Source: Aquincola tertiaricarbonis
GTDB lineage: Bacteria; Pseudomonadota; Gammaproteobacteria; Burkholderiales; Burkholderiaceae_C
NCBI RefSeq assembly: GCF_023573145.1
Contig: NZ_CP097635.1
Span: 2,790,001-2,854,000, forward strand
Length of the DNA: 64,000 nt
Reading direction: 5' to 3'
Shown here piece after piece: positions 1-7,732 of this stretch (the stretch's first letter is position 1; each line of letters opens with the position of its first letter). The notes under the pieces are model-generated. The model did no database searches. It worked only from the letters and a program-made list of their open reading frames with translations, and had not been told where the DNA came from. Made by a program: the position numbers and the translations under genes.

Positions 1-747
1 ACCGACTACTTCGGCATGGAAGCCGCCAACCCCTGCGGCGCGTTGCCGAACGGGCAGGGCGGCCAGTTGCTGCCCAACGGCTGCGGCGATGCGATCCAGC
101 CGACCGAATCGCTGAACCGCGAGTGGTCGCTGGCCTGGACGCCGCCGCGCTGGGCCTCGGGCGCCAGCACCCAGGCCCGGCTGACGCTCTACCGCATCGA
201 CTCACGCCACCTCAACGGTGCCAGCTACCTGGTGGCCGAAGACGGCCGCGTGGTGCAGCCCTTTCGAGAAAAGCGCCGCGGCGTGGAGCTGGAAGTGCAG
301 CACGAAGGGCGCGAGCTGTACGGCAGCTTCGGCCTGTCGCGCATCCTGGCCGAGCGCTGGCGCGACGGCCAGCCGGCGAAGGCCTTCTTCGGTGGCATAC
401 CGGGCACCACCGCCAACCTGAGCCTGGGGCGGCGCTGGCAGCAGGGCCGCTGGGAGGCCGGCTGGCGCCTGCGGCAGATCTGGGATCAGAAGGTCTCGGA
501 AGCGCGCCAGCTCAATGCCAACACCCAGTGGTGCGGCAAGGTCACCTCCCAGGGCACCGTGCATGCGGCCAACACCCAGCAAGACGTGTACGCCTTCTGG
601 CGGCCCACCGAGCGGCTGACGCTGCAGGTGGGCCTGCACAACCTCTTCGACAAGCACTGGTGCCATGCCGGCGACGAACTCGGCAACGAGATCGGCCTGC
701 AAGGCGCCGGCCGCAGCCTGCAGCTGTCGATCACTGCGCAGTATTGA
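1..747 (+). CDS. TonB-dependent receptor, C-terminal part (5' end outside window)
   Basis: The reading frame is open from the first base, so the N-terminus (plug and most of the barrel) lies outside the window. What remains is about 248 residues of alternating polar/aromatic beta-strands. It includes the hallmark GLHNLFDKHW near residue 210 and ends in a strand LQLSITAQY with a terminal aromatic residue, as outer-membrane barrels do. TonB-dependent receptors import iron chelates, haem, cobalamin or other scarce ligands across the outer membrane using TonB energy. The ligand cannot be read from this fragment. A lipoprotein gene begins one base after the stop, and a Fur-type box lies about 1.1 kb downstream, which makes an iron or haem role plausible but unproven. 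Confidence 0.85.
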   Translation, partial: TDYFGMEAANPCGALPNGQGGQLLPNGCGDAIQPTESLNREWSLAWTPPRWASGASTQARLTLYRIDSRHLNGASYLVAEDGRVVQPFREKRRGVELEVQHEGRELYGSFGLSRILAERWRDGQPAKAFFGGIPGTTANLSLGRRWQQGRWEAGWRLRQIWDQKVSEARQLNANTQWCGKVTSQGTVHAANTQQDVYAFWRPTERLTLQVGLHNLFDKHWCHAGDELGNEIGLQGAGRSLQLSITAQY

Positions 748-748
748 G

Positions 749-1837
749 ATGCCTTCGACTTCTTCGATGATGCCGTCGCCCGAGCTGGCACGGCGCTGGC
801 GCCGCGTGGCGCTGCTGGCGGCGATGGCCGCGGCCACCACCGCCTGCGGCGGCGGCAGCGGCGGTGGTGGCGGCCCGCTGCCCACGGCCAGCGCGGTGCC
901 GGCGCCAGCGCCTGTGCCGGCTCCCGCACCGGGGCCCGCACCCACACCGGCGCCCGAACCCGCGCCGGAGCCTGTGCCATCGCCGGTGCCCGAGCCTGAA
1001 CCTGCGCCGGCCCCATCGCCTTCGCCGTCGCCGGCCCCGTCACCCACGCCTGACCCGAGCCCGGCACCCGCGCCCACCCCGGCGCCCACACCTGCGCCTG
1101 CGCCTGCGCCTGCCCCTGCGCCCACCCCCAGCCCGGCGCCGGCCACCGCGCAGGCCTGCCTCAACTCCGCGCTGTACACCCAGGCCGGCACGGTGGCCCG
1201 CTACGAATACGCGGTTCGGCAGGGCGGCGTCGACCAGCGGGTGCAGGTCACCAGCACCGCCGAAGGCGCGGTGAACCTGGAAGGGCAGACCGCCTGGCGC
1301 CTGGCCGTGAGCGAGACCGTGTCCATCTCCGGGCAGCCCGACCAGCTCTCCAGTAGCCAGCACCATGTGCTGGTGGAAGGCACGCTGCTGCGCCTGCTGG
1401 CCACCCGCAGCGACTTTGCGCAGGGCGGCGGCACCGTCACGCAGGCCATCGTGCTGTCACCGCCTGCCCCTGAACTGGACTTCGGCCTGGCCGCCGGCAG
1501 CAGCCGCACGGCCAGCACCAGCGCACGCTGGAGCCTGGGCGCCGCCGGGTCTGCGGCCACCCCACCCAGCGCCGGCAACTGGACCAGCGAGGTCACGCTC
1601 AGCTTCGTCGGGCTGGAGACGGTGCAGGTGCCGGCCGGCACCTTCAGCCAGGCCTGCCGCTTCGAGCAGCGGCTGGTCACGGGCGGCAGCGTGCAGGTCA
1701 GCCAGCGTTGGCTGGCTGCCGGCAGCGGTGTGCTGCTGAAGGCGGTCAACGGCGCCGACACACAGGAGCTGGTGTCGGCACGCATCGGCGACCAGGTGGT
1801 GGCCGCCGCCGCACGCACCCGCGCAAGCACCCGTTGA
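749..1837 (+). CDS. Secreted lipoprotein with Pro/Ala-rich linker
   Basis: A 362-residue protein of unknown function. The start chosen lies one base after the receptor stop, which implies co-transcription; an in-frame ATG at 767 is the alternative. Residues 12-30 form a positively charged, then hydrophobic signal (RRWRR followed by VALLAAMAAATTAC). The cysteine in TTAC followed by a glycine run suggests signal peptidase II processing and lipid anchoring. About 75 residues of PAPAP/PEPEP repeats then form an extended linker. A C-terminal globular part of about 215 residues (starting near ACLNSALYTQ) is rich in T, S and V and probably beta-structured. The linker would hold this domain away from the membrane. 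Together with the receptor it may bind the same ligand, but I do not recognise the domain. Confidence 0.7.
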   Translation: MPSTSSMMPSPELARRWRRVALLAAMAAATTACGGGSGGGGGPLPTASAVPAPAPVPAPAPGPAPTPAPEPAPEPVPSPVPEPEPAPAPSPSPSPAPSPTPDPSPAPAPTPAPTPAPAPAPAPAPTPSPAPATAQACLNSALYTQAGTVARYEYAVRQGGVDQRVQVTSTAEGAVNLEGQTAWRLAVSETVSISGQPDQLSSSQHHVLVEGTLLRLLATRSDFAQGGGTVTQAIVLSPPAPELDFGLAAGSSRTASTSARWSLGAAGSAATPPSAGNWTSEVTLSFVGLETVQVPAGTFSQACRFEQRLVTGGSVQVSQRWLAAGSGVLLKAVNGADTQELVSARIGDQVVAAAARTRASTR

Positions 1838-1859
1838 TCCGCCGCGCACTTGGCTTCAC

Positions 1860-1878
1860 AATGAGAATTATTCCTATC
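1860..1878 (+). promoter_or_regulatory. Fur box
   Basis: The 19 bases AATGAGAATTATTCCTATC match the classical Fur palindrome form AATGAGAAT-N-ATTCTCATT perfectly in the left half and with three changes in the right half. The site ends 9 bases before the ATG at 1887. A weak -35-like TTGGCT lies at 1850-1855, so the box would cover the promoter of the small downstream gene, as expected for iron repression. Confidence 0.6.
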
Positions 1879-1886
1879 TGTACACG

Positions 1887-2105
1887 ATGCCATCCATGAC
1901 GGAGCAACCCAGCGACCGCGTCAAAGCCCGCTTGTCCCAGCTGTTCGACGAGCTGCTGCGGCACGACGGCTTCGGTGACCTGAGCGTGGAGATGCGCATC
2001 CTCAAGCGCGGCCAGAAAGAGGTGCTGATCCGGTGCGGCAAGCAGTACCGCTACGTGCTCGACTTCGAGCCCGGCGACGCGGCCGGGGCTTGTCTAGACA
2101 AGTGA
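1887..2105 (+). CDS. Small HemP-like protein
   Basis: A 72-residue acidic/basic protein. Its C-terminal half reads RGQKEVLIRCGKQYRYVLDF. The spacing of E-V-x-I-x-x-G-x-x-Y-R-x-x-L resembles the short HemP/HmuP haem-uptake proteins (typically 45-90 residues), which in Burkholderiales sit beside haem or iron receptors under Fur control. The usual terminal GKLILTK is absent, so membership is only suggested. The start at 1887 is the first ATG after the Fur box; 1896 is an alternative. No good ribosome-binding site is visible for either, so a very short leader or leaderless mRNA is possible. It is convergent with the IclR gene that ends 17 bases downstream. Confidence 0.55.
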   Translation: MPSMTEQPSDRVKARLSQLFDELLRHDGFGDLSVEMRILKRGQKEVLIRCGKQYRYVLDFEPGDAAGACLDK

Positions 2106-2121
2106 GGCCGCTCGGCCCACA

Positions 2122-2967
2122 TCAGCGCCGCATCACCCGCCGCACCACGGCCGGCGCGCCGTCGGTGCGGTTGCCCCAGGTGCCGATGTTGGCCGCCTGC
2201 ATCAGCGGCGATGCGCTGCCTGCCACCGACAGCTCGGCGGCCACTTCCATCAGCTCGGGGCCGAACTGCAGCATGCGCGCCTCGGTCAAGCGCACCGAAG
2301 GCCCGGCCACCACGATGACGCCGGTGGCCGGCTCGCCGCGTCGCTGCACCGGCGCGGCCATGCTGCTCATGCCCGGCGCATAGGTTTCCCGCACCAGGCT
2401 GAAGCCGCGCTTGCGGTGCTCCTTCAGCATGCCCAGCAGCGCCTTGATGCTGCGCGGCGCGTTGGGGCCGTAGCGGGCGCGATCGCCCATGCCCTGGCGG
2501 GCCAGGGCCTGCATGGCCTGGTCTTCGGTCAGCGTCATCAGCCAGGCATGGCCGGCGGCGCTGCAGGACAGGTTGAGCTCGATGCCCATGTCGGGGTCAT
2601 AGCGCAGGCCCGAGCGGGCCCCCTGCGCCTTGGCCACCAGCGTGAGCCGCTCACCATCGACGATGGCCAGCCGCACCAGTTCCTCGGTGCGCTCGGCCAG
2701 GCGGTTGATCAGAGGCTGCGCGATGTCCACCACACCCGACTTGCTGAGAAAGCTCAAGCCCAGTGAAGCCAGCTTGCTGGTGAGCGCATAGCTGCCGCGC
2801 AGCGGCAGTGCGCGCACGTAGCCGTAGCCGATGAGTTCCTGCAGCGTGCGGTGGCAGGCGCTGCGCAGCTGGTTCAGATCGGTGGCGATGGCGGCCAGCG
2901 GCGCCCCGTCGGGCCGGGCGGCCAGGTACTCGATGATGGCGATGGACTTCTCGAGGGCTCCGCTCAC
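2122..2967 (-). CDS. IclR-family transcriptional regulator
   Basis: A 281-residue protein of usual IclR length. Residues 1-65 form the winged helix-turn-helix (ALEKSIAIIEYLA, then LNQLRSACHRTLQELIGYGYV). Residues about 75-255 form the effector-binding GAF-like domain with family landmarks such as CSAAGHAWL and GVIVVAGPSVRLT. The start is GTG at 2967, nine bases after an AGGAG on the minus strand. It is transcribed divergently from the PQQ dehydrogenase gene, and a TTCAA-N3-TTGAA dyad lies only 25 bases upstream of its start. The same dyad recurs before the TRAP binding-protein gene at 11492. I infer that it controls itself and the dehydrogenase/TRAP cluster in response to the substrate. The effector is unknown. 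Confidence 0.9.
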   Translation of the reverse strand: MSGALEKSIAIIEYLAARPDGAPLAAIATDLNQLRSACHRTLQELIGYGYVRALPLRGSYALTSKLASLGLSFLSKSGVVDIAQPLINRLAERTEELVRLAIVDGERLTLVAKAQGARSGLRYDPDMGIELNLSCSAAGHAWLMTLTEDQAMQALARQGMGDRARYGPNAPRSIKALLGMLKEHRKRGFSLVRETYAPGMSSMAAPVQRRGEPATGVIVVAGPSVRLTEARMLQFGPELMEVAAELSVAGSASPLMQAANIGTWGNRTDGAPAVVRRVMRR

Positions 2968-2988
2968 GATGCTTGTCTCCTTGTAATG

Positions 2989-3049
2989 GCTTTCAAGTTT
3001 TGAACGTTTTCAAGAATATTGGAATGGTTCCAGGCTTCGCTGGCAACCT
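2989..3049 (+). promoter_or_regulatory. Operator/promoter module A (probable IclR site)
   Basis: TTCAAGTTTTGAA at 2992-3004 is an imperfect inverted repeat, followed by ACGTTTTC and, at 3040-3049, CTGGCAACCT. The same two blocks recur at 11379-11391 and 11427-11436 with exactly the same 48-base offset. TGGCAACCT could act as an extended -10 element (TG plus A and T at the critical positions). The dyad is placed to act on both this promoter and the divergent IclR gene. Confidence 0.55.
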
Positions 3050-3104
3050 CTGCGTCGACGGATGCGCCCTGGATGCGCGCCGCACACACCAACGAGGAGA
3101 CACG

Positions 3105-3137
3105 ATGCACCGCCGATCCCTGAGCCGGGCCCCTTAG
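3105..3137 (+). other. Possible 10-codon leader ORF
   Basis: Within the 348-base gap before the dehydrogenase, an ATG at 3105 follows a strong GAGGAGA by five bases and opens a 10-codon frame (MHRRSLSRAP) closed by TAG. It may be a leader peptide or the stump of a lost gene; the MHRR start resembles the beginning of a Tat-exported protein. The rest of the gap (3138-3315) holds only GC-rich imperfect inverted repeats. Confidence 0.3.
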
Positions 3138-3315
3138 CCCCCGGCACGCCCGCAGCGCGCCGCTTTCCACGGCGCCGCCGGGCCAGCCGCCCCCACCGCT
3201 TTCCACCATGAGCCGGCCTCCTGCCGGCGGCGCTGCGCGGCGCCGCCGTGGGCGCGCACGGCCCTGCACCTTCGGCAGTACCTCCCGGGCTGCCTTCACC
3301 GCCACGAGGACACCC

Positions 3316-6042
3316 ATGATGAAGATGAGTCACATCGCCGCCGCCGCGCTGATCGCGATGGCCGCCTCGGCCAGCACCGCCGTGCTGGCGCAGTCGGCCC
3401 TGGCCCCCGCCGGCAACAACTGGCCGTTCGTGCACGGCAGCCTGGGCAGCCAGGGCTACTCGTCGCTCACCCAGATCAACAAGGGCAACATCAGGAACCT
3501 GGGCCCGGCCTGGGTGGTGCACACCAACGTGGAGCCCGTGACGCAGCCGGTGGCCGGCCCCGGCAACACCGCGGTGGGCCAGCAGACCACCCCGGTGGTG
3601 GTGGACGGCGTGATGTACCTCGACACCCCGGGCGGCGGCGTGATGGCGCTCAATGCCGCCACCGGCGCCGTGAAGTGGAAGTGGCAGCCTTCGGTGGAGG
3701 CCAACGGCTTTGGCGGCATCAACCAGCACCGGGGCGTGAGCGTGGGTGAAGGCCGGGTGTACACCACCGCGGCCGGCGGCCGCATGGTGGCGCTGAACCA
3801 GGAAACCGGCGCGCTGATCTGGGCCGTGGTGCCCACCTACAACGGCAGCACCATCGGCGGCATCGGCAAGGTGGCCACCATGTACCACGACGGCATGGTG
3901 TACCAGGGCACCAACGACAACGGCCGCGGCGCGATGGTGGCGGTGCGTGCCAGCGATGGCGCGGTGCAATGGGTGTTCTACAGCGCCTACCCGCACGGCA
4001 CCACGTTCACCGACGTCAACGGCAACACCTTCGATGCCGGCGACACCTGGACCACCCGCAACACGCCCAACGACACACCCAACGAGTGCTACCTCAACGG
4101 CGGCGGCTCGTCATGGATCCATCCCAGCTTCGACCCCGAGCTGGGCATGCTCTACGTCACGTTCGGCAACCCGCGCAGCTGCACCGGCGCGCAATGGGGC
4201 GGCGACCGGCCCGGCGACAACCTGTTCACCAGCTCGCTGGTGGCGCTGGATCTGAAGACCGGCGCCTACAAGTGGCACTTCCAGTCCGTGAGGCACGACG
4301 TCTGGGACATGGACAACGTGCACACGCCCAGCCTGGCCGACGTGAAGATCGGCGGCCAGACGCGCAAGGTGGTGTATTACGGCAGCAAGTCGGGCCACCA
4401 GTTCGTGCTGGACCGCACCAACGGCAAGCCGGCGTTGCCCGTGGTGTATCGCCAGGTGCCCACCGATGCGCGGCAGTCGCAGCCCAGCACGCAGCCGTTC
4501 CCGGCATCGGGACCGTTCCAGGAGCAGTGCCTGGTCTACCAGAACCTGGGCTCGGAAATCCCCGGCGCGCCCAACCGCGCGGTGCCCAACTGGAACGGCT
4601 ACCAGGCGCAGCCCGACCCCGAGAAGCCCGGCCAGTACAAGCTGGTGCTCAACCCCGACAACTACCTGAAGAACGACACGCAGTACCTGGCCGGCACGCG
4701 CGAAGGCTGCATGTACGACCCGCACTGGGACGAGAACAGCATGTTCCTGTCCATGACCAGCCAGAACGGCGCGGCCGACTGGTCCAACGTGTCCATCAGC
4801 CCCAAGCTGAACCTCCGCTACATCGGCATGTCGTACAACCCGGTGGCGCACGGCGCCTTCCAGGGCGGCAACGGCCTGCGCCAGATCGGCGGCTACCAGA
4901 CCGGCGGCGTGGTGGCGGTGGACGCTTCCACCAACCTGCCGGTGTGGCGCAAGCACTTTGGCCTGGGCGGCGACGTGGCGCACGGCAACCATCCGCTGGT
5001 GACGGCCAGCGACCTGCTGTTCATCAACCGTGTGGACGGCTGGCTGATGGCCCTGGACGCGCAGACCGGCGAGGAGCTGTGGCGCTTCCAGACCGGCGCG
5101 CCCAGTGCCTCGGGCGTGGTGACTTACACCGTGGGCGGTGAGCAGTACATCGCCATGCCCGCGATGGCCGGCACGCAGCCTTACGCGCAGCAAGGGCAGG
5201 GCGCCGCGGTGTGGGCCTTCAAGCTGGGCGGCAAGGCGGTGTACACCACCGGACCGCGCGCCAACCCGGTGGTGGTCTCGGGCAGCAGCGAGGCACCGGC
5301 CCCGGTGCCCATCGCCAACCTGCGCCGCCCGGTGAACAACACGCCGGGCACCGACCTGCCGGCCAACACCATCTACCTGGCCCGCTCCAACGGCACGGCC
5401 ACGGCCACCAAGGACAGCGTGACCACCGCCTCCATGGTGCCTTCGACGCTGACGGTGCCGGTGGGCACCACGGTGACCTTCACCAACCCGGGTGATGCCA
5501 CCTTCGGCGTGGCCGGCAGCGGCAACCTCAAGGAGCACTGCGCCACGCAGTACTTCGAGGGCAAGTTCAACTTCCGGCTGCAGCCGGGCCAGTCGGCGCA
5601 GTACAAGTTCGACCGCGAGGGCGAGTACTACTACAACGACTGCACCGACCCCCGGCCCACCGGCAAGGTGGTGGTGACGCTGGCCGCGCAGGAGCAAACC
5701 GGCGCGCTGCAGTTCACGCCCAGCACGCTGAACCTGCGCCCGGCCAACGGTGTGTTCACCAGCGTGCAAGGCCTGGTCACGGCCACCTTCAAGCTGCCCG
5801 CTGGCTACACGCTGGATGGCAACGTGCAGCTGAAGACGCCGCTGACGCAGCAAACCTTCCCGGCCGTCAGCGCCAACACCACGTCCGACGGCAAGACGCT
5901 GGTCGTCACCTTCGACAAGGCGCTGGTGGACAACAACATCCCGCAGGGCAGCGACGTGCCGCTGACCGTCTCGGCCAACTTCATGCACCAGGGCGTGCAG
6001 AAGAAGCTGACGTCCACCGCCGCCGTGCGCGTCATCAAGTGA
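3316..6042 (+). CDS. Secreted PQQ-dependent dehydrogenase with C-terminal cupredoxin-like and Ig-like domains
   Basis: A 908-residue quinoprotein, longer than the usual 600. The start at 3316 follows GAGGA and opens a clear signal peptide ending at AVLAQ (about residue 24). Residues 30-655 form an eight-bladed PQQ propeller, with tryptophan-docking repeats such as NAATGAVKWKW and QTGEELWRF. The PGDNL motif near residue 300 carries the catalytic aspartate, followed by HDVWDMDNVHTPSL. Such enzymes oxidise alcohols, aldehydes or polyols in the periplasm and pass electrons to cytochrome c or copper proteins. Residues 696-790 look like a plastocyanin-type fold (VPVGTTVTFTNPG to YYYNDCTDPRPTGKVVV), but most copper ligands are missing. 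Residues 795-907 resemble an Ig-like domain (FTPSTLNLRPANG). No cytochrome CXXCH is present. First gene of the cluster; the substrate is unknown. Confidence 0.88.
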   Translation: MMKMSHIAAAALIAMAASASTAVLAQSALAPAGNNWPFVHGSLGSQGYSSLTQINKGNIRNLGPAWVVHTNVEPVTQPVAGPGNTAVGQQTTPVVVDGVMYLDTPGGGVMALNAATGAVKWKWQPSVEANGFGGINQHRGVSVGEGRVYTTAAGGRMVALNQETGALIWAVVPTYNGSTIGGIGKVATMYHDGMVYQGTNDNGRGAMVAVRASDGAVQWVFYSAYPHGTTFTDVNGNTFDAGDTWTTRNTPNDTPNECYLNGGGSSWIHPSFDPELGMLYVTFGNPRSCTGAQWGGDRPGDNLFTSSLVALDLKTGAYKWHFQSVRHDVWDMDNVHTPSLADVKIGGQTRKVVYYGSKSGHQFVLDRTNGKPALPVVYRQVPTDARQSQPSTQPFPASGPFQEQCLVYQNLGSEIPGAPNRAVPNWNGYQAQPDPEKPGQYKLVLNPDNYLKNDTQYLAGTREGCMYDPHWDENSMFLSMTSQNGAADWSNVSISPKLNLRYIGMSYNPVAHGAFQGGNGLRQIGGYQTGGVVAVDASTNLPVWRKHFGLGGDVAHGNHPLVTASDLLFINRVDGWLMALDAQTGEELWRFQTGAPSASGVVTYTVGGEQYIAMPAMAGTQPYAQQGQGAAVWAFKLGGKAVYTTGPRANPVVVSGSSEAPAPVPIANLRRPVNNTPGTDLPANTIYLARSNGTATATKDSVTTASMVPSTLTVPVGTTVTFTNPGDATFGVAGSGNLKEHCATQYFEGKFNFRLQPGQSAQYKFDREGEYYYNDCTDPRPTGKVVVTLAAQEQTGALQFTPSTLNLRPANGVFTSVQGLVTATFKLPAGYTLDGNVQLKTPLTQQTFPAVSANTTSDGKTLVVTFDKALVDNNIPQGSDVPLTVSANFMHQGVQKKLTSTAAVRVIK

Positions 6043-6047
6043 GGTCC

Positions 6048-6764
6048 ATGATGATCCGAAGCTTCAACTTGATCGCCCGCCTGCGGGCGGTGCCGGCGGC
6101 CGCGCTGCTGGCGGCTCTGACTTCCACCGCCCCGGCCCAGGCCGCCATCCCGTTCTTCGGCACGCAGTTCGACGCCAGCGCCGTGGCCGAGGCCGACGGT
6201 TCAGCGCCCGAGGCGGACTGGCAGATGGATGGGGACACCGTGTCGGCCCAGGCCGCCTCGGTGGGCGACGTGCATGCCGCCACCGCCGGGGCCTTCGCCG
6301 GCCCGGGCTTTTTGACGGTGTCGGCCGACGTGTCGGCGGGCACACTGAGCCATGCGGTGGCCAGCGCGCACTTCAGCGGCTCGTTCCTCAGCACTGGCAC
6401 CGTGAGCCTGAGCCTGGACTACAACCCGCTCACCTTCACCGAGGGCTCGGGCGCGGCGGCCACCACGCTGTTCGTCTCGCTCAGCAATGGCGGCGCCACG
6501 CTGTTCGAGGACTATGTGCAAGGCCCCTGGAGCTTCAGCTACACGCCGGTGGCCGGCAGCACCAGTGTGCTGGACCTCACCTTGTCCAGCGAGGTGAGCG
6601 CGGCCTTCCTGAGCCCTGGCACCGGCAATGCCAGCGCCTTTGGCTCGGTGGCCATCATGGGCGCTGTGCCCGAGGCCTCGACCTGGCTGATGTTCTCGCT
6701 CGGCCTGGCCGGGGTGGCGGCCCTGGGCCGCCGCCGCAGCCGGGCTGCAGAGGTGCAGGCATGA
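6048..6764 (+). CDS. PEP-CTERM sorting-domain protein (PEA variant)
   Basis: A protein of 238 residues starting five bases after the dehydrogenase stop (GTGAGG acts as ribosome-binding site; the ATG at 6051 is also possible). It has an N-terminal signal peptide (IARLRAVPAAALLAALTSTAPAQA), a Ser/Thr/Gly-rich beta domain, and a C-terminal tripartite sorting signal. The signal is a VPEAST motif, a hydrophobic stretch (WLMFSLGLAGVAAL) and a basic RRRSR tail. PEP-CTERM proteins are processed by an exosortase and released or displayed at the surface. Here the motif is PEA rather than PEP. Its presence inside a dehydrogenase operon suggests an extracytoplasmic partner role, which is inference. Confidence 0.8.
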   Translation: MMIRSFNLIARLRAVPAAALLAALTSTAPAQAAIPFFGTQFDASAVAEADGSAPEADWQMDGDTVSAQAASVGDVHAATAGAFAGPGFLTVSADVSAGTLSHAVASAHFSGSFLSTGTVSLSLDYNPLTFTEGSGAAATTLFVSLSNGGATLFEDYVQGPWSFSYTPVAGSTSVLDLTLSSEVSAAFLSPGTGNASAFGSVAIMGAVPEASTWLMFSLGLAGVAALGRRRSRAAEVQA

Positions 6765-7708
6765 GCCGCGCGTTCTGTGCCCAGTTGGCAGCGCTGGCGC
6801 TGCTGGTGGCCGCTGGCGCGCAGGGCGGCGCGCAGGCTGCTGCCACGGTCACGCCACTCAGCGATGGCGGCAGCGATGCGGCCAGCAGCCTGGTGAACAC
6901 GTTGCTGGCCGCGCAGCCGGGGCTGTCGGTGGTCGCAGGCTCGGCCAGCTATAGCGGCCAGGCCTCGGCCTCGGGCTTGTTCAGCAACGGCGGGCTGGGT
7001 GCCAACGGGCTGGGCATCGACAGCGGCGTGGTGCTGACGACGGGCGATGCCCGCTTCATCGGCAGCAGCGCCGCCTTCGAGGGCGATGCCGCCAACCAGA
7101 CCGGCACCTACACCGCCGGCGTGGGCAACGCGCTCACGCCCAACACCAGCGGCGGCCAGGCGCTGTTGTCGTCGTTGACGACCGAGCCCACCTTCAACGC
7201 CTCGGTGCTCAGCTTCAGCTTCGTGCCGCAGTACGCGCGGCTGAGCTTGCGCTTCGTGTTCGCGTCGGAGGACTACAACGACCTGGTGAACAGCGGCTTT
7301 CCCACCGACGTGTTCGGCGTGTTCGTCAACGGCGTGAACCAGGCGTTGCTGCCAGGCACGCAGCTGGGCATCTCGGCCTCGACGGTGAACTGCGGCGGAC
7401 CCACCTCGGACCCGGCCGGTGGCCTGGGCGGCAGCTGCAGCCTGTACCGCGACAACGCGCCGTTCTACGACGCCATCGACACCGAGCTGGACGGCCTGAC
7501 GGTGGTGATGAACCTGCAGATGACGGTGAACCCGGGGCAGGTGAACACCTTGTCCATCGGCATTGCCGACACGCTGGACACGATGGGCGATTCGGCCGTG
7601 CTGCTGGCCGCCGGCAGCGTGGCCGCGGTGCCCGAGCCCGGCACCTGGGCCCTGATGCTGGGCGGCGTCGCCGCCCTGGGCGTGGCGGCGCGCCGCCGCC
7701 GCGCCTGA
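6761..7708 (+). CDS. Choice-of-anchor L domain PEP-CTERM protein
   Basis: A 315-residue secreted protein whose ATG overlaps the previous stop (ATGA), so the two are translationally coupled. After a signal peptide (LAALALLVAAGAQGGAQA), the segment from about residue 45 (SSLVNTLLAAQPGLSVVAGSASY, then GLGIDSGVVLTTGDA) has the typical start of the choice-of-anchor L domain. FVFASEDYNDLVNSGFPTD and FVNGVN are also typical of it. The C-terminus carries VPEPGTW, a hydrophobic span and ARRRRA, the exosortase sorting signal. The domain family is linked to surface and matrix proteins with various anchors. Function is unknown; the operon context links it to the dehydrogenase. Confidence 0.85.
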   Translation: MSRAFCAQLAALALLVAAGAQGGAQAAATVTPLSDGGSDAASSLVNTLLAAQPGLSVVAGSASYSGQASASGLFSNGGLGANGLGIDSGVVLTTGDARFIGSSAAFEGDAANQTGTYTAGVGNALTPNTSGGQALLSSLTTEPTFNASVLSFSFVPQYARLSLRFVFASEDYNDLVNSGFPTDVFGVFVNGVNQALLPGTQLGISASTVNCGGPTSDPAGGLGGSCSLYRDNAPFYDAIDTELDGLTVVMNLQMTVNPGQVNTLSIGIADTLDTMGDSAVLLAAGSVAAVPEPGTWALMLGGVAALGVAARRRRA

Positions 7709-7732
7709 TCCACCCCACAAGGAGACAAGCAC

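Noticed and set aside
202..1191. Minus-strand frame of 329 residues rich in GAGAGAG repeats
   Set aside because: It is the antisense shadow of the Pro/Ala linker of the lipoprotein gene and has no family features or ribosome-binding site.
3040..3055. Possible sigma-54 promoter at CTGGCAACCTCTGC
   Set aside because: The GG and GC elements are 8 rather than 10 bases apart, and the second module has no GC element at all.
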